From: Flavobacteriales bacterium UBA1937
GTDB lineage: Bacteria > Bacteroidota > Bacteroidia > Flavobacteriales > Weeksellaceae
DNA: 24,144 nucleotides
Direction: 5' to 3'
NCBI GenBank assembly: GCA_002337005.1
Contig: DDFD01000005.1
Location: 1 to 24,144, forward strand
The notes below the pieces were generated by a model, which ran no database searches, was not told where the DNA came from, and was given only the letters and a program-made list of their open reading frames with translations. Shown in pieces: positions 23,724 to 24,144 of this stretch. Made by a program: the position numbers and the translations under genes. Each line of letters starts with the position of its first letter. Position 1 is the first letter of the stretch.

Positions 23724-23755
23724 CAAAAATAAATTTTTTTTTGCACTTTATCAAA
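23724..23755 (-). promoter_or_regulatory. Promoter of the DUF4293 gene
   Basis: On the minus strand TTTG (23755-23752), a 20-base spacer and TATTTTTG (23731-23724) match the complete Bacteroidota consensus. The -7 box ends 7 bases before the ATG, so the leader would be only a few bases or absent. Confidence 0.75.
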
Positions 23756-23770
23756 AATAATGTAGATTTG
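23740..23770 (+). promoter_or_regulatory. Promoter of rho
   Basis: On the plus strand TTTG (23740-23743), a 19-base spacer and TAGATTTG (23763-23770) match the full consensus. The start point should be near 23776, leaving about 85 bases of untranslated leader before the rho ATG. The leader is pyrimidine-rich and unstructured by eye. Confidence 0.75.
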
Positions 23771-23860
23771 CACTAGTAACAATTCAAATAAAGAAGAATC
23801 GCCCGATTCAACTTTCTTACTTACAATTACTTATATTTATTACAACATTTCACATATTTT

Positions 23861-24144
23861 ATGTTTAACATCGAAACGTTAAGGTCAAAATCCTTACCGG
23901 AATTGACCAAAATCTCAAAAGATCTAGGCGTTAAAATTCCTAAAAGCAGTACAAAAGACGAAGTTGTATTTGCGATTCTAGATTTTCAGGCTTCTAACCC
24001 TAAACCAACTAAGGAATATTACAACGCTACCGAAACTACTATGGAAGAAAACACTCCAAAACCAGCAGCTGCTAAAGCTACAAAAGCGAAGCCTAAAGCT
24101 GCTCCTAAAAAGAAAACAGAAAAACCAGCAGAACTTTTTGAAAC
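23861..24144 (+). CDS. rho: Transcription termination factor Rho (5' part only)
   Basis: The first 94 codons are present and the gene runs off the window. The N-terminal helix bundle is recognisable: MFNIETLRSKSLPELTKISKDLGVK followed by KDEVVFAILDFQ, the Rho_N fold that precedes the RNA-binding domain. From about residue 55 the sequence turns into a low-complexity Lys/Ala/Pro/Thr-rich stretch (KAAPKKKTEKPAE), the disordered insertion known from Bacteroidota Rho proteins and linked to RNA binding and phase separation in Bacteroides. The catalytic ATPase motifs lie outside the window, so the call rests on the N-terminus and the DUF4293 neighbour. Confidence 0.9.
   Translation, partial: MFNIETLRSKSLPELTKISKDLGVKIPKSSTKDEVVFAILDFQASNPKPTKEYYNATETTMEENTPKPAAAKATKAKPKAAPKKKTEKPAELFE

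Noticed and set aside
1..24144. Defence system, prophage, CRISPR array or integrated element
   Set aside because: Every gene larger than 120 codons belongs to a recognisable core or envelope family, gene order looks ancestral, and no integrase, transposase, tRNA-linked att site or repeat-spacer array is present.

Overview
The window is chromosomal DNA from a low-GC member of the Bacteroidota, most likely a flavobacterium of the Weeksellaceae (Chryseobacterium/Cloacibacterium-like). The evidence is the alternative complex III (act) operon in place of a bc1 complex, DUF4271, DUF4293 and DUF4296 proteins, a Rho with the Bacteroidota N-terminus, few purine-rich Shine-Dalgarno sequences, and repeated -7 boxes of the Bacteroidota type TAnnTTTG. 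I see no mobile element, phage, CRISPR array, tRNA or rRNA. Most of the window is housekeeping and envelope genes.

Layout. (1) 1-4610, minus: the 5' end of actC, then actB and actA, the core of the quinol:cytochrome c oxidoreductase, transcribed from a promoter near 4660. (2) 4793-5305, plus: a secreted SPOR-domain protein. It converges through a two-way terminator on a histidine kinase/response regulator pair (5361-7641, minus). (3) 7780-10449, minus: a small hypothetical gene, an unlisted 58-codon membrane/coiled-coil ORF and oligopeptidase B. Copies of a short dispersed repeat sit directly on the stop codons of the last two. (4) 10637-12047, minus: hemD and a DUF4271 membrane protein. (5) 12149-15643, plus: a polyprenol-phosphate mannose synthase-like glycosyltransferase, a DUF4296 lipoprotein, tgt, and an LptF/LptG-family permease whose end overlaps the convergent birA (15637-16347, minus). 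(6) 16428-21236, plus: rsfS, ftsH, a LUD-domain protein, cdsA and psd, that is, membrane-protein quality control next to phospholipid synthesis. It ends in a perfect 36-bp palindromic terminator. (7) 21353-23188, minus: an MsbA-like ABC exporter; then 23327-23716, minus: a DUF4293 membrane protein, divergent from rho (23861 onward, plus, cut by the window end).

The best leads are not a new defence or mobile system. They are: a tRNA-guanine transglycosylase that has lost all three zinc cysteines; interlocked divergent promoters between the DUF4293 gene and rho; a repeat fused to the stop codons of adjacent genes around an unannotated small ORF; several promoters placed so close to the start codon that transcripts would be nearly leaderless; and a LUD protein sitting between ftsH and the phosphatidylethanolamine pathway.
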